In this document: piece by piece, positions 16,383-24,809 of the stretch
How the letters are laid out: every line of letters starts with the position of its first letter
How positions within the stretch are numbered: the first letter of the stretch is position 1
Assembly (NCBI GenBank): GCA_027011835.1
Contig: JALUZN010000106.1
Location: 1 to 36,495 of the forward strand
Length of the DNA: 36,495 bases
Direction of reading: 5' to 3'
Source: Draconibacterium sp.
GTDB taxonomy: Bacteria > Bacteroidota > Bacteroidia > Bacteroidales > Prolixibacteraceae
Notes under the pieces: generated by a model
The model's input: the letters and a program-made list of their open reading frames with translations, nothing else
Databases searched by the model: none
What the model was told of the DNA's origin: nothing
Translations under genes and position numbers: made by a program

Positions 16383-19046
16383 ATGTCAGAAGAGAATTTA
16401 AATAACGAAGAGATTCAGGATGAGATTGTACCTGAAGAGGAGATTCAGAAAGAGGGCGTAAAAGACACAGTTACCTATCTTTCGGGAATGTATCGCGAAT
16501 GGTTTCTCGATTACGCTTCGTATGTAATTTTAGAGCGGGCTGTTCCATACATTAACGACGGGTTAAAGCCTGTGCAACGCCGTATTATGCACGCCATGCG
16601 CGAAATGGACGACGGACGCTACAACAAAGTGGCCAACATAATAGGGCAAACCATGCAGTACCACCCGCACGGCGACGCATCGATTGCCGATGCAACCGTA
16701 CAACTCGGGCAAAAAGAGCTGTTGATTGACACACAGGGAAACTGGGGAAATATTCTTACCGGCGACAGCTCGGCTGCTCCACGGTATATCGAAGCGCGCT
16801 TGTCGAAATTTGCGTTAGAAGTTCTGTTCAACCCCAAAACCACCGAATGGAAACTTTCGTACGACGGACGTAAAAGAGAACCGGTAACACTTCCCGTAAA
16901 ATTTCCCCTTCTTCTGGCACAAGGTGTCGACGGAATTGCGGTTGGACTGGCATCGAAACTGTTCCCGCACAATTTTAACGAATTAATCGACGCTTCAATA
17001 GCATATCTGAAAAATAAAGATTTTGAGCTGGTTCCCGATTTTCCGACAGGAGGTTCGGCCGACTTTAGTAAATATAACGACGGGTTACGTGGCGGCTCGG
17101 TAAAAGTGCGTGCAAAAATCGAAAAACGCGATAACAAAACACTAGTAATTACAGAGGTTCCCTACGGGAAAACTACGTCGTCGTTAATCGAATCGATTAT
17201 TAAAGCCAACGATAAGGGCAAAATAAAAATTAAAAAGATTGACGATAACACCGCTGAATTTGTCGAAATCATAGTTCATTTGGCATCGGGCGTTTCGTCC
17301 GACAACACCATCGACGCACTTTACGCTTTTACCGATTGCGAAATGTCGCTGTCGCCCAACTCGTGTATTATTGAAAACGACAAGCCGCTGTTTATTGGGG
17401 TGAAAGAGATTTTGCGCCGCTCGACCGACAGCACACTGAAATTATTAAAACTGGAGCTGGAGATAAAAAAATCGGAACTCGAAGAGGCCTGGCACTTCTC
17501 TTCACTCGAAAAAATATTTATTGAAGAGCGCATTTATAAAGACAAAAAGTTCGAGGACTCGGAAAATATGGATGCAGCCGTTGCACACATCGATAAACGA
17601 CTCGACCCGTGGAAACCAAAATTGAAACGCGAGATAACCCGCGAAGATATTTTGAAACTGATGGAAATAAGAATGGCTCGCATTCTTAAATTCAATAAAG
17701 ATAAAGCCAACGACCACCTTTTAGCCATTGAAGATGAAATTGCAGAAGTAGAAAAAAACATTAGTAACATTGTTCCGTTCACCATAAAATGGTTTCAACA
17801 CCTGAAAACAAAATATGGGAAAGGCCGCGACCGGAAAACGGAAATTCGTAGTTTCGAAAACATTGTGGCTTCGAAAGTTGTGGTTCGGAATGAAAAACTA
17901 TACATCGACCGCAAAGAGGGTTTTATTGGTACCGGACTAAAAAAATCGGAATTTATTTGCGACTGCTCCGACATTGACGATATTATTATTTTCCGCCGCG
18001 ACGGGTCGTATTTTATCACCAAAGTCTCAGACAAAGCATTTATTGGTAAAAATCCGCTACACATTGCTATTTTCAAGAAAAACGATAAACGAACCATTTA
18101 CAATGTGGTGTACCGCGATGGAAAATCGGGCTACTCGTATATGAAACGCTTTTTTGTTACCGGTGTAACGCGCGACAAAGAGTACAACCTTACCAAAGCA
18201 ACAAAAGGCTCACGAATTATCTATTTCTCGGCAAATCCTAACGGCGAAGCCGAAGTTTTAAAAGTTGTTTTAAAACCAAAACCACGAATTAAGAAACTTA
18301 TTTTCGAAGAAGATTTGAGCGAACTGGCAATTAAAGGACGCCAGAGTATGGGAAATATTTTAACCAAATACGATGTCCATAAAATATCGATGAAGGAGAA
18401 AGGTATCTCTACTTTGGGTGGACGTAAAATTTGGTTCGACGAAGATGTATTACGACTAAACGCCGACTCGCGCGGTAAGTTTCTTGGCGAATTCTCGGGC
18501 GAAGATAAAATTCTTGTTCTTTATAAAAAAGGAGAATACCAACTCTACAATTACGACCTGAGCAACCATTTTGAACAAGATATTCTTACCATCGAAAAAT
18601 TCGATAAAAGCAAAGTTCTTTCGGCCGTTTATTTCGATGCTGAACAAAAATACTACTACGTAAAACGTTTCGAAATAGAGGAGATAGAAGGAAAATCGTT
18701 CTCGTTTATCGGAGAAAATCCCGACAATAAACTGGTAAGTGTAACGTGGGTACGTTACCCGCGACTGGAGTTGGAATTTGGTGGTAGAAACTCGGAACGC
18801 GAAAATGAAATAATAGAAGTTGCCGAATTTATTGGGGTAAAATCGTGGAAAGCAAAAGGGAAACGACTGACAAATTACGAAGTTGAAAACATTAAAGAGA
18901 TTGAACCGATAATAAAAGACGAAGACGATAAACCGGAACCGGAGGAAAGCGAAAACCAAGAGGCAAAAAGCATCGATGATATTCCATTTGAAATAACCCG
19001 GCCAAAACCGGAAGACGAGAATCCAAATCAGATGTCGTTGTTTTAG
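16383..19046 (+). CDS. parC: DNA topoisomerase IV subunit A (ParC)
   Basis: An 887-residue breakage-reunion subunit. The acidic N-terminal tail (about 1-28) is followed by the winged-helix core: GLKPVQRRIMHAMREM, QYHPHGDASIADA and the catalytic tyrosine Y135 in SSAAPRYIEARLS. A coiled-coil tower lies near 430-470. A degenerate beta-propeller C-terminal domain starts near 500, without an intact GyrA box, as expected for ParC. The last about 60 residues are a charged, disordered tail rich in E/D/K/P that ends exactly in QMSLF, a sequence fitting the bacterial sliding-clamp-binding consensus. It follows parE by 27 bp. Function as decatenase partner of ParE is firm; the tail's role is inferred. 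Confidence 0.94.
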   Translation: MSEENLNNEEIQDEIVPEEEIQKEGVKDTVTYLSGMYREWFLDYASYVILERAVPYINDGLKPVQRRIMHAMREMDDGRYNKVANIIGQTMQYHPHGDASIADATVQLGQKELLIDTQGNWGNILTGDSSAAPRYIEARLSKFALEVLFNPKTTEWKLSYDGRKREPVTLPVKFPLLLAQGVDGIAVGLASKLFPHNFNELIDASIAYLKNKDFELVPDFPTGGSADFSKYNDGLRGGSVKVRAKIEKRDNKTLVITEVPYGKTTSSLIESIIKANDKGKIKIKKIDDNTAEFVEIIVHLASGVSSDNTIDALYAFTDCEMSLSPNSCIIENDKPLFIGVKEILRRSTDSTLKLLKLELEIKKSELEEAWHFSSLEKIFIEERIYKDKKFEDSENMDAAVAHIDKRLDPWKPKLKREITREDILKLMEIRMARILKFNKDKANDHLLAIEDEIAEVEKNISNIVPFTIKWFQHLKTKYGKGRDRKTEIRSFENIVASKVVVRNEKLYIDRKEGFIGTGLKKSEFICDCSDIDDIIIFRRDGSYFITKVSDKAFIGKNPLHIAIFKKNDKRTIYNVVYRDGKSGYSYMKRFFVTGVTRDKEYNLTKATKGSRIIYFSANPNGEAEVLKVVLKPKPRIKKLIFEEDLSELAIKGRQSMGNILTKYDVHKISMKEKGISTLGGRKIWFDEDVLRLNADSRGKFLGEFSGEDKILVLYKKGEYQLYNYDLSNHFEQDILTIEKFDKSKVLSAVYFDAEQKYYYVKRFEIEEIEGKSFSFIGENPDNKLVSVTWVRYPRLELEFGGRNSERENEIIEVAEFIGVKSWKAKGKRLTNYEVENIKEIEPIIKDEDDKPEPEESENQEAKSIDDIPFEITRPKPEDENPNQMSLF

Positions 19047-19196
19047 TTCAAAGATTCGCGTTTAAAGTTAAAGCGGATATTCAAATTAATTACCGCTGCA
19101 ATACAGATTTATTGGTTCGGCACATTTTTATAGATACCTCATAAATAGAGAATTACAAGGCAGAAGACAATTGTTGTGATTTATTAATAATCAGAT

Positions 19197-19221
19197 CTTT
19201 GCGACTTTGCAGCTTTGCGAG
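19197..19221. repeat. Three tandem 8-bp units, CTTTGCGA type
   Basis: CTTTGCGA, CTTTGCAG, CTTTGCGA(G) run head to tail in the aroK upstream region. Similar strings occur, as I recall, in many Bacteroidota intergenic regions. The first unit also gives a near -7 box (GATCTTTG at 19194-19201), so it may coincide with the aroK promoter. Confidence 0.5.
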
Positions 19222-19253
19222 AAACAAAAATTTAACGAAGTATTTAGATTACT

Positions 19254-19757
19254 ATGAGAATTTATTTAATTGGATATATGGGAAGTGGTAAATCGTATTT
19301 GGGACGCAAACTCTCGAAATATTTAGGGTTACAATTTGTCGACATGGACCACTACATCGAAAAGCGAAACCACAAAACCATTCCGCAGATTTTTGCCGAA
19401 GAGGGCGAACCCGAATTCAGAAAAAAAGAGCGTAAAGCACTGGAAGAACTTTCGGAATTTACCAACATTGTTATTGCTACCGGCGGCGGTGCTCCCTGCT
19501 TTTTCGACAATATTGATTTGATGAACAAAACCGGAAAAACCATTTACCTGAATATCGACCCAAAAATTTTAGCCGAAAGATTATTGAAATCGAAAACAGA
19601 ACGCCCATTAATAAAAGGAAAATCGAAACCCGAGTTAATCGATTTTATTGACGACACGTTAAAACAACGCCACAACTTTTATTCGCAGGCACAACTCCAA
19701 ATTACCCACCCCGATATTAATATGGAAGAGGTAAAAAAAATGGTGTCGGAAATATAA
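19254..19757 (+). CDS. aroK: Shikimate kinase
   Basis: A 167-residue NMP-kinase-fold enzyme that phosphorylates shikimate at the 3-OH in the chorismate pathway. Walker A is GYMGSGKS (7-14). Shikimate-binding residues are in DMD (30-32), the FRKKER helix (R56) and TGGGAP (76-81). The LID arginine is R117 in ERPLIKG. Length is normal. A single gene on the plus strand between parC (207 bp upstream) and the convergent penicillin-binding protein gene. A small hairpin (CTCCT/AGGAG near 19760-19783) lies between the convergent stops but has no strong T-tract. Confidence 0.95.
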   Translation: MRIYLIGYMGSGKSYLGRKLSKYLGLQFVDMDHYIEKRNHKTIPQIFAEEGEPEFRKKERKALEELSEFTNIVIATGGGAPCFFDNIDLMNKTGKTIYLNIDPKILAERLLKSKTERPLIKGKSKPELIDFIDDTLKQRHNFYSQAQLQITHPDINMEEVKKMVSEI

Positions 19758-19805
19758 TCTCCTCAAACAAACAGGAGAGTCCAAGAACTATCCGAGTCAA
19801 CTATC

Positions 19806-22154
19806 TTAAAAGAAATCGTCAAAATCGTCCTCTGTTTTCTCTTTGTCTTTGCCGTCGCAATCTAAATTTATATCGAAATGGAGAGGTTTCTTAAACTCCA
19901 TATCTTCGGTAATTCCCAGCGACTTGTCGGCAAGAACCTTTTTATAAAAATAGCCCCAAATTGGAAGTGCCATATTTGCACCCTGCCCGCTCGATATGGT
20001 TCTGAAATGGATACTTCGTAAATCGGCACCGGTCCAAACTCCGGCCGACAGTTTTGGCGTAACTCCAATAAACCAACCGTCGGAATGATTTTGTGTAGTA
20101 CCGGTTTTTCCCGCAATTGGCATCGTAAATTTTCCATAATTATCGCGATAACGAAGTCTTCTTCCTGTTCCTTCGTCAACAACCGCCTGCATTAAATTCA
20201 ACATTAAATATGCCGTCTGTTCATCAATTGCTTCGTGTTTCTCGGGATGAAAAGTTGCAATTACATTTCCATGCCTGTCTTCAATACGGGTAACAAAATA
20301 GGGTTTTATAAATACGCCAAGATTTGCATAGGTATTAAAAGCGCCAACCATTTCGTAAAGTGTAACATCCGAAACGCCAAGAAACATTGAATGAACCGGG
20401 TCTATGGGGCTGTACACGCCCAGTCGTTTCATTATTTCTACCACGGCACGTGGATTAAACTGTTTTAGCACCCAGGCCGAAATCCGGTTTTTCGAGTTGG
20501 CCAGCCCCCATTTTAAAGTTACCAGTTTTCCATCCATTTCAGGGTCAACGTCGGCATCTTTAGGCTCGTAAATCGAGCCGTCGGGTTCCTGAAACTGCTG
20601 ACTTACGTACGGAACTTTTGTACACGGCGTATATCCGTTTTGCATAGCAAGCGTGTATAAAAATGGTTTCACAGTCGACCCCACCTGTCGTTTCCCGTCT
20701 TTCACCATATCGTACATAAAGTATTTATAATTGGGCCCGCCAACGTATGCTTTTACTTTTCCGGTTTCGGTATCCATAGCCATAAACGACGACCGGAAAT
20801 AATGCAAATACCATTTTATCGAATCGAGAGGAGTCATTGTGGTATCTATTTCACCATCCCACGAAAACACAGTCATTTCGACCGGTTTTTTGAAATTAGC
20901 TTTTATCTCATCAAAATTCATCCCTTTTTTCTTTAAAACGCGGTAACGCTCGCTTTGACGGATGGCTCTGTTCAATAAACTATTTACTTCGTTGGCACTC
21001 ATATTGTTTGCAAACGGCGGATTTTTCAAGTCTTTCATACTTCCGTCGAAAAGAGGTTGCAGGTCGTATCGCAAATGCTTTTCTATTGCTTCAACAGCAT
21101 ACCGTTGCATTCTTGAGTCGAGTGTTGAATATATTTTTAACCCGTCGGTATATAAATTATAATGCTCGCCGTTTGGTTTTACATTTTTATTACACCACCC
21201 AAAAAGCGGATTGTTTTTCCACTCTTCGCTATCTTCAATAAATTTTTGCCCTTGCCACGATGCATAGTTTTTTCGTTCGGGCTTTTTTGCCGTTAGCGTT
21301 AAACGCAAATACTCTCTAAAATAGGGAGCCGGCCCAAGTTTATAATCAACTTTCCTGTAATTTAAATCGAGAGGAAGTTGTTTTACCGAATCGCAAACTT
21401 CTTTTGAAATGAAATTGTATTTTTCCATCTGGTCGAGCACAACATTCCGGCGTTTTAAAACCAGTTCGGGGCGGCGAACAGGATTATACAACGACGAGTT
21501 TTTTGCCATACCAACCAACATGGCCGACTGGTGAAGCTGAAGCGAGTCGGGCGAGATATTAAAATATACGTTGGCTGCCGATTTAATTCCAACGGCGTTA
21601 TTCAGGTAGTCGTATTTATTGAGGTACATTAAAATAATCTCCTCTTTGGTATAGCTGCGTTCCAGTTTTACCGCAATTACCCACTCTTTAAATTTTCGTA
21701 ACACCAGCTCTATTTTATTCGAAAAACGGTCGCGCGGGAAAAGCATCTTTGCCAACTGCTGACTCAACGTACTTCCACCGCCACTACTCGAGTTGCCGGT
21801 AACAATTCCTTTTGCCACCCGCATCAATCCACGTAAATCAATTCCCGAATGAGAATAAAAACGAACATCTTCGGTGGCAATAAGTGCATTTATTAAATGA
21901 GGTGGTAAATCTTTGTAATCAACATAAGTACGGTTTTCGTGAATAAAATATTTATCCAAAACTTTCCCGTCTTCCGAAAATATTTCCGATGCCAATATAT
22001 TTCGTGGGTTTTCTAGGTCTTCAAAACTTGGCATAAAACCCAGCTTTCCGTTTGCAATTAAAAAGAAAAACAGAAAGCCTCCTGCAATAAACAGCAGCAC
22101 AACCGACCAAAACCAAATAATATACTTTTTGAAATTTATTTTATTCTCTGCCAT
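19806..22154 (-). CDS. Class A penicillin-binding protein (transglycosylase/transpeptidase)
   Basis: 782 residues from the ATG at 22154; an upstream in-frame TTG at 22193 lies in the promoter region. The N-terminal membrane anchor is about 11-33. The GT51 domain has IATEDVRFYSHSGID (catalytic Glu95), GGGSTLSQQLAKMLF (126-139), the EWVIAVKLERSYTKEEIILMYLN block and GIKSAANVYF. The transpeptidase domain has SxxK in GSTVKPF (Ser near 492), SKN in GLANSKNR, and KTG in AGKTGTTQNHSDGW (near 680). It polymerises and crosslinks peptidoglycan in the periplasm. The C-terminus ends in an acidic tail (KTEDDFDDFF). A TATATTTG box at 22181-22188 on the minus strand is a likely -7 element and overlaps the end of an inverted repeat. 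Confidence 0.94.
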   Translation of the reverse strand: MAENKINFKKYIIWFWSVVLLFIAGGFLFFFLIANGKLGFMPSFEDLENPRNILASEIFSEDGKVLDKYFIHENRTYVDYKDLPPHLINALIATEDVRFYSHSGIDLRGLMRVAKGIVTGNSSSGGGSTLSQQLAKMLFPRDRFSNKIELVLRKFKEWVIAVKLERSYTKEEIILMYLNKYDYLNNAVGIKSAANVYFNISPDSLQLHQSAMLVGMAKNSSLYNPVRRPELVLKRRNVVLDQMEKYNFISKEVCDSVKQLPLDLNYRKVDYKLGPAPYFREYLRLTLTAKKPERKNYASWQGQKFIEDSEEWKNNPLFGWCNKNVKPNGEHYNLYTDGLKIYSTLDSRMQRYAVEAIEKHLRYDLQPLFDGSMKDLKNPPFANNMSANEVNSLLNRAIRQSERYRVLKKKGMNFDEIKANFKKPVEMTVFSWDGEIDTTMTPLDSIKWYLHYFRSSFMAMDTETGKVKAYVGGPNYKYFMYDMVKDGKRQVGSTVKPFLYTLAMQNGYTPCTKVPYVSQQFQEPDGSIYEPKDADVDPEMDGKLVTLKWGLANSKNRISAWVLKQFNPRAVVEIMKRLGVYSPIDPVHSMFLGVSDVTLYEMVGAFNTYANLGVFIKPYFVTRIEDRHGNVIATFHPEKHEAIDEQTAYLMLNLMQAVVDEGTGRRLRYRDNYGKFTMPIAGKTGTTQNHSDGWFIGVTPKLSAGVWTGADLRSIHFRTISSGQGANMALPIWGYFYKKVLADKSLGITEDMEFKKPLHFDINLDCDGKDKEKTEDDFDDFF

Positions 22155-22180
22155 GAAATAAATTGATTTAATTATCGCAG

Positions 22181-22188
22181 CAAATATA
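22181..22188 (-). promoter_or_regulatory. Candidate -7 box of the penicillin-binding protein gene
   Basis: On the minus strand the bases read TATATTTG, an exact TAnnTTTG match, 26 bp before the ATG at 22154. The upstream TATA half lies inside the left arm of the inverted repeat at 22185-22210. No convincing TTTG is seen at the -33 position. Confidence 0.4.
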
Positions 22189-22399
22189 CTCAATTCAGAT
22201 AGGTTTTTGGGAATTGAATAAAGCGAAATCGCAAATATGCAACAGAATGAGAAAAATAGGCGAAGTTATTTTTATACACAACAAAGCTAAACACTACACA
22301 GTAAGAGGTTATTCCAATGTCTTTCCGATGAAGCTGCAAGCAAAAAATGAGCATAATTCCGATGTATGTTGCAACCAAAACCTATCTGAATTGAGTATA
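22185..22399. repeat. Long inverted repeat (about 25-bp arms) enclosing about 165 bp
   Basis: The left arm 22185-22210 begins TATACTCAATTCAGATAGG. The right arm 22375-22399 is its reverse complement, identical over 23 bp, with one extra T in the left arm before a shared GG. The enclosed 164 bp has no credible gene, only a shorter nested IR (TGCAACA/TGTTGCA). It could be a MITE, or an inverted duplication of the adjacent promoter segment. Confidence 0.65.
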
Positions 22400-22560
22400 A
22401 TACCAAGTTAATCTCGTATTACCATATTGAATTTATTTGCATAATCTCACCGTTAAAATATTCCAATATAGCTATGGCTCTGCCGAAATATTTTAACTCA
22501 ACCTTGCACAAAATAATTTAATTCAATTATACGGCAATTCAAAGTTAAATTGGTATAATA
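22396..22560. mobile_element. MITE-like palindromic element
   Basis: The termini are related inverted repeats: the left end starts TATAATACCAAGTTAA and the right end, reverse-complemented, reads TATTATACCAATTTAA (about 16 of 19 positions agree). Inside is a second perfect inverted repeat, GTTAAAATATT at 22452-22462 against AATATTTTAAC at 22487-22497. It has no coding capacity and is about 165 bp long. The nested palindrome, small size and AT-richness fit a miniature inverted-repeat transposable element. The mobilising transposase is not in the window. Confidence 0.55.
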
Positions 22561-22847
22561 CAAATATAGACGACATTAATTCCCATTTTACTTCAAGAGG
22601 TCATAAAAGTGTTGGTTGAATTAAATTGATACTTGCCTAATATTGTGGTCTTTATCAGATTAAATTTATTTGTGAAAAATGATTTACAACTTTGGTTTGA
22701 TAATCCGTTCGGGCGCGAAGAAAGTCTTCCCCAAAATAAAAGGAGAGGGGTTCTATTTTTGTTTTGGATAAGTTTAATCAGTAAACTCAACAAAAACGTT
22801 GTACATTTATGCATTGAAAATTATTTAGAACAGCATTGCTTAAAAAA
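22561..22847. other. Non-coding stretch upstream of the YkgJ-like gene
   Basis: AT-rich sequence with no supported ORF and no exact TAnnTTTG promoter box. Together with the two inverted-repeat elements to its left it makes a 690-bp gap between divergent genes (22155-22847), most of it repeat DNA. Confidence 0.5.
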
Positions 22848-23378
22848 ATGAATAAAACTTATACGAAACAATTTGAAGCATATAAAATCCTCCGCAATGA
22901 GATTGACTCTTTATCTGTTCAACTTGAGCGAGAGCATGTTGGACAGATGGTTTGTAAAAAGGGTTGCGATATGTGTTGTATGGATTACAGCATTTTTCCT
23001 GTTGAGTTTTATTCAATAATAAACGATTTAAAACGCGAAGGATTGAACCCCGAAATATCGGAAACGCAAAATAAAAATGAGTGTATCTTTCTGAAAAATC
23101 ATGTTTGTTCTATTTACGAGCAACGACCGGTTATTTGCCGTACACACGGGTTGCCACTGCTTTTTATGAATGAAAACAGCGAGTGGGAGCTTTCGGCTTG
23201 TGAGCTTAATTTTACCGATTTCGATTTCGGTAATTTTACTATAGAAAATACATACCCGCAGGATAAATTCAACAGCAAGCTCTTTTTGTTAAACAAAGAA
23301 TTTGTTTCTGAATTTAAAATAAAGAAGTTTTCTGAATTTGATTTGATTCCGATAAAGGATTTAATAACAGAACTTTAA
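22848..23378 (+). CDS. YkgJ-family cysteine-cluster protein
   Basis: 176 residues from the ATG at 22848; the frame extends to a TTG 12 bases earlier, which is less likely. Conserved cysteines C36, C40, C43, C44 (VCKKGCDMCCMDY), C79, C87, C97 (QRPVICRTHGLPL) and C118 match the UPF0153/YkgJ pattern, thought to bind a metal or Fe-S cluster. No signal peptide or membrane helix is seen. The biochemical function of the family is not settled. The DsrE-like gene starts 31 bp downstream, so both may share a transcript and a redox or sulfur-related theme, which is inference. Confidence 0.85.
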   Translation: MNKTYTKQFEAYKILRNEIDSLSVQLEREHVGQMVCKKGCDMCCMDYSIFPVEFYSIINDLKREGLNPEISETQNKNECIFLKNHVCSIYEQRPVICRTHGLPLLFMNENSEWELSACELNFTDFDFGNFTIENTYPQDKFNSKLFLLNKEFVSEFKIKKFSEFDLIPIKDLITEL

Positions 23379-23409
23379 TTCCTACTTATTAACCGATAAT
23401 CTAAAAATT

Positions 23410-23829
23410 ATGAAACGTACAATTTTTTTTCTAATGGCAATTTTGCTCTTTTTCAGAGTAGATGCACAATCGCACAAAAAACTTACTGATAATTCAAATA
23501 AACTTGCTGTTTTATGGACCAGCGGAAATCCCGATGTTGCCGAGAAAATGTGTTTTATGTATACTTATAATGCAAAAAAACAAGGATGGTTCAACGAAGT
23601 AACTCTCATTGTTTGGGGTCCGTCGGCAAAATTATTAACCGAAAATAAAAAGTTGCAAGACTATGTGAAAAAAATGATTGATGCAGGTATAAAAGTAGAG
23701 GCCTGTGTTGCTTGTGCAAATATGTATGGTGTAAAAGATGAACTTACTGCTATTGGAATAGATGTGAAAGGGATGGGAGTGCCACTTACAAAATATTTAA
23801 AAGAGGGGTGGAAAACACTTACTTTATAA
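23410..23829 (+). CDS. Exported DsrE-family protein
   Basis: 139 residues. MKRTIFFLMAILLFFRVDAQ is a signal peptide, unusual for DsrE-type proteins, which are mostly cytoplasmic sulfur carriers. The domain follows: KLAVLWTSGNPDVAEKMCFMY (strand-helix), VTLIVWGPSAKLL, then MIDAGIKVEACVACANMYGV with C99 and C102 as a CxxC at the position of the sulfur-carrying cysteine, and GIDVKGMGVPLTKYLKEG. It probably handles sulfur or redox chemistry in the periplasm. It ends at a strong hairpin terminator four bases after the stop. Confidence 0.8.
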   Translation: MKRTIFFLMAILLFFRVDAQSHKKLTDNSNKLAVLWTSGNPDVAEKMCFMYTYNAKKQGWFNEVTLIVWGPSAKLLTENKKLQDYVKKMIDAGIKVEACVACANMYGVKDELTAIGIDVKGMGVPLTKYLKEGWKTLTL

Positions 23830-23833
23830 AGAA

Positions 23834-23864
23834 AAAAAGCATCCGCCAACCGACGATGCTTTTT
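23834..23864. terminator. Bidirectional rho-independent terminator
   Basis: A 10-bp stem AAAAAGCATC (23834-23843) pairs with GATGCTTTTT (23855-23864) around an 11-base loop. The arms supply a T-run on both strands. It sits between the convergent DsrE-like and DUF2795 genes and can serve both. Confidence 0.85.
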
Positions 23865-23884
23865 ACTTATAAAAACTGTATTTT

Positions 23885-24106
23885 TCAATATTCATCTTCG
23901 TTAAAAAAGAAATCATCTTTGCTCGGATAATCCGGCCAAATATCCTCGATACTTTCATACATCTCTCCTTCGTCTTCAATTTCCTGAAGATTTTCAATCA
24001 CCTCTAACGGCGCTCCGGAGCGAATTCCAAAATCAATTAATTCGTCTTTTGTTGCCGGCCATGGTGCATCTTCCAGTTTCGATGCCAATTCAAGAGTCCA
24101 ATACAT
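23885..24106 (-). CDS. DUF2795-family small acidic protein
   Basis: A 73-residue protein, very acidic toward its C-terminus. The start MYWTLELASKLEDAPWPATKDELIDFGIRSGAPLEVIENLQ matches the DUF2795 form that is strongly conserved across Bacteroidota. Its conservation and the helical N-terminal domain make it a genuine gene despite its size. Function unknown; no catalytic motif or signal peptide. It is transcribed toward the shared terminator and lies 143 bp downstream of the cobalamin adenosyltransferase gene, so it may have its own promoter. Confidence 0.85.
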   Translation of the reverse strand: MYWTLELASKLEDAPWPATKDELIDFGIRSGAPLEVIENLQEIEDEGEMYESIEDIWPDYPSKDDFFFNEDEY

Positions 24107-24249
24107 TTGTTTAATATTTTACACGGTTAAACTCACTTTTTTCGATGCCGCGAATATAATAAAAAAATGAAATTAACAAACAAAAATTTTGATGTGTTTT
24201 CCGATTAAAAAAATATCAGAAAATTATTGTGAAAATGGTTGAATAAATT

Positions 24250-24804
24250 TTACTGCTCTTTCGCCCAAATTGTCTCTTTTAGGTTTTTGTCAGTAGCAAT
24301 TTTACGGGCTAGAACAAACAAAAAATCAGACAGGCGGTTGATGTATTTTTGTATTTCCGGTTGCACGTTACCGGTGTCGGCAAGTTCAACAATTCTTCGT
24401 TCTGCTCTGCGGCAAATTGTTCGTGCAATGTGGCACTGGGCAACAGAAATCTCACCTCCGGGCAGTACAAATCCGGTTAGTTTCGGCAGCTCTTTTTCGT
24501 AAGTATCGATGGCATCTTCGAGCTGCTTAATGCTGCTGTCGGTAATTTTTAAATCGGATGTAAATGCATCGCCTTTTTCATCTGAAGCCAACCTCGAACC
24601 AATATTAAAAAGTTTGTTTTGAATTTGAATTAACTGATTGTTAATTTCTTCGGAAATAGCAAGCGATCGCAAAAACCCGATTGATGCATTTAGTTCATCA
24701 ATTGTTCCGTATGCTTCCAGTCGCAGGTCGTATTTTTTTACACGGTTGCCGCCCACCAGTCCGGTTGTTCCATTGTCACCGGTTTTTGTATAAACTTTTG
24801 CCAT
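24250..24804 (-). CDS. Cob(I)alamin adenosyltransferase, PduO type
   Basis: 184 residues. The enzyme transfers the adenosyl group of ATP to cobalt in reduced corrinoids, making adenosylcobalamin. The N-terminal ATP site KVYTKTGDNGTTGLVGGNRVKK (3-24) is the PduO-type signature, followed by DLRLEAYGTIDELNASIGFLRS. The helix containing the catalytic arginines, CHIARTICRRAERRIVEL, lies near 126-143. The fold is a trimeric four-helix bundle. No cobalamin riboswitch was found near it. It is the second gene of a pair, 5 bp behind the ABC ATPase gene. Confidence 0.92.
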   Translation of the reverse strand: MAKVYTKTGDNGTTGLVGGNRVKKYDLRLEAYGTIDELNASIGFLRSLAISEEINNQLIQIQNKLFNIGSRLASDEKGDAFTSDLKITDSSIKQLEDAIDTYEKELPKLTGFVLPGGEISVAQCHIARTICRRAERRIVELADTGNVQPEIQKYINRLSDFLFVLARKIATDKNLKETIWAKEQ

Positions 24805-24809
24805 AAAAT

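Noticed and set aside
22190-22411. Two overlapping frames of about 62-65 codons inside the inverted repeat
   Set aside because: They lie across the repeat arms in opposite strands, lack family features, and fit chance frames in AT-rich DNA.
24107-24249. Cobalamin riboswitch near the adenosyltransferase gene
   Set aside because: The region is downstream of that gene, and neither it nor the region upstream of the ABC gene shows a B12-box-like sequence that I can recognise.
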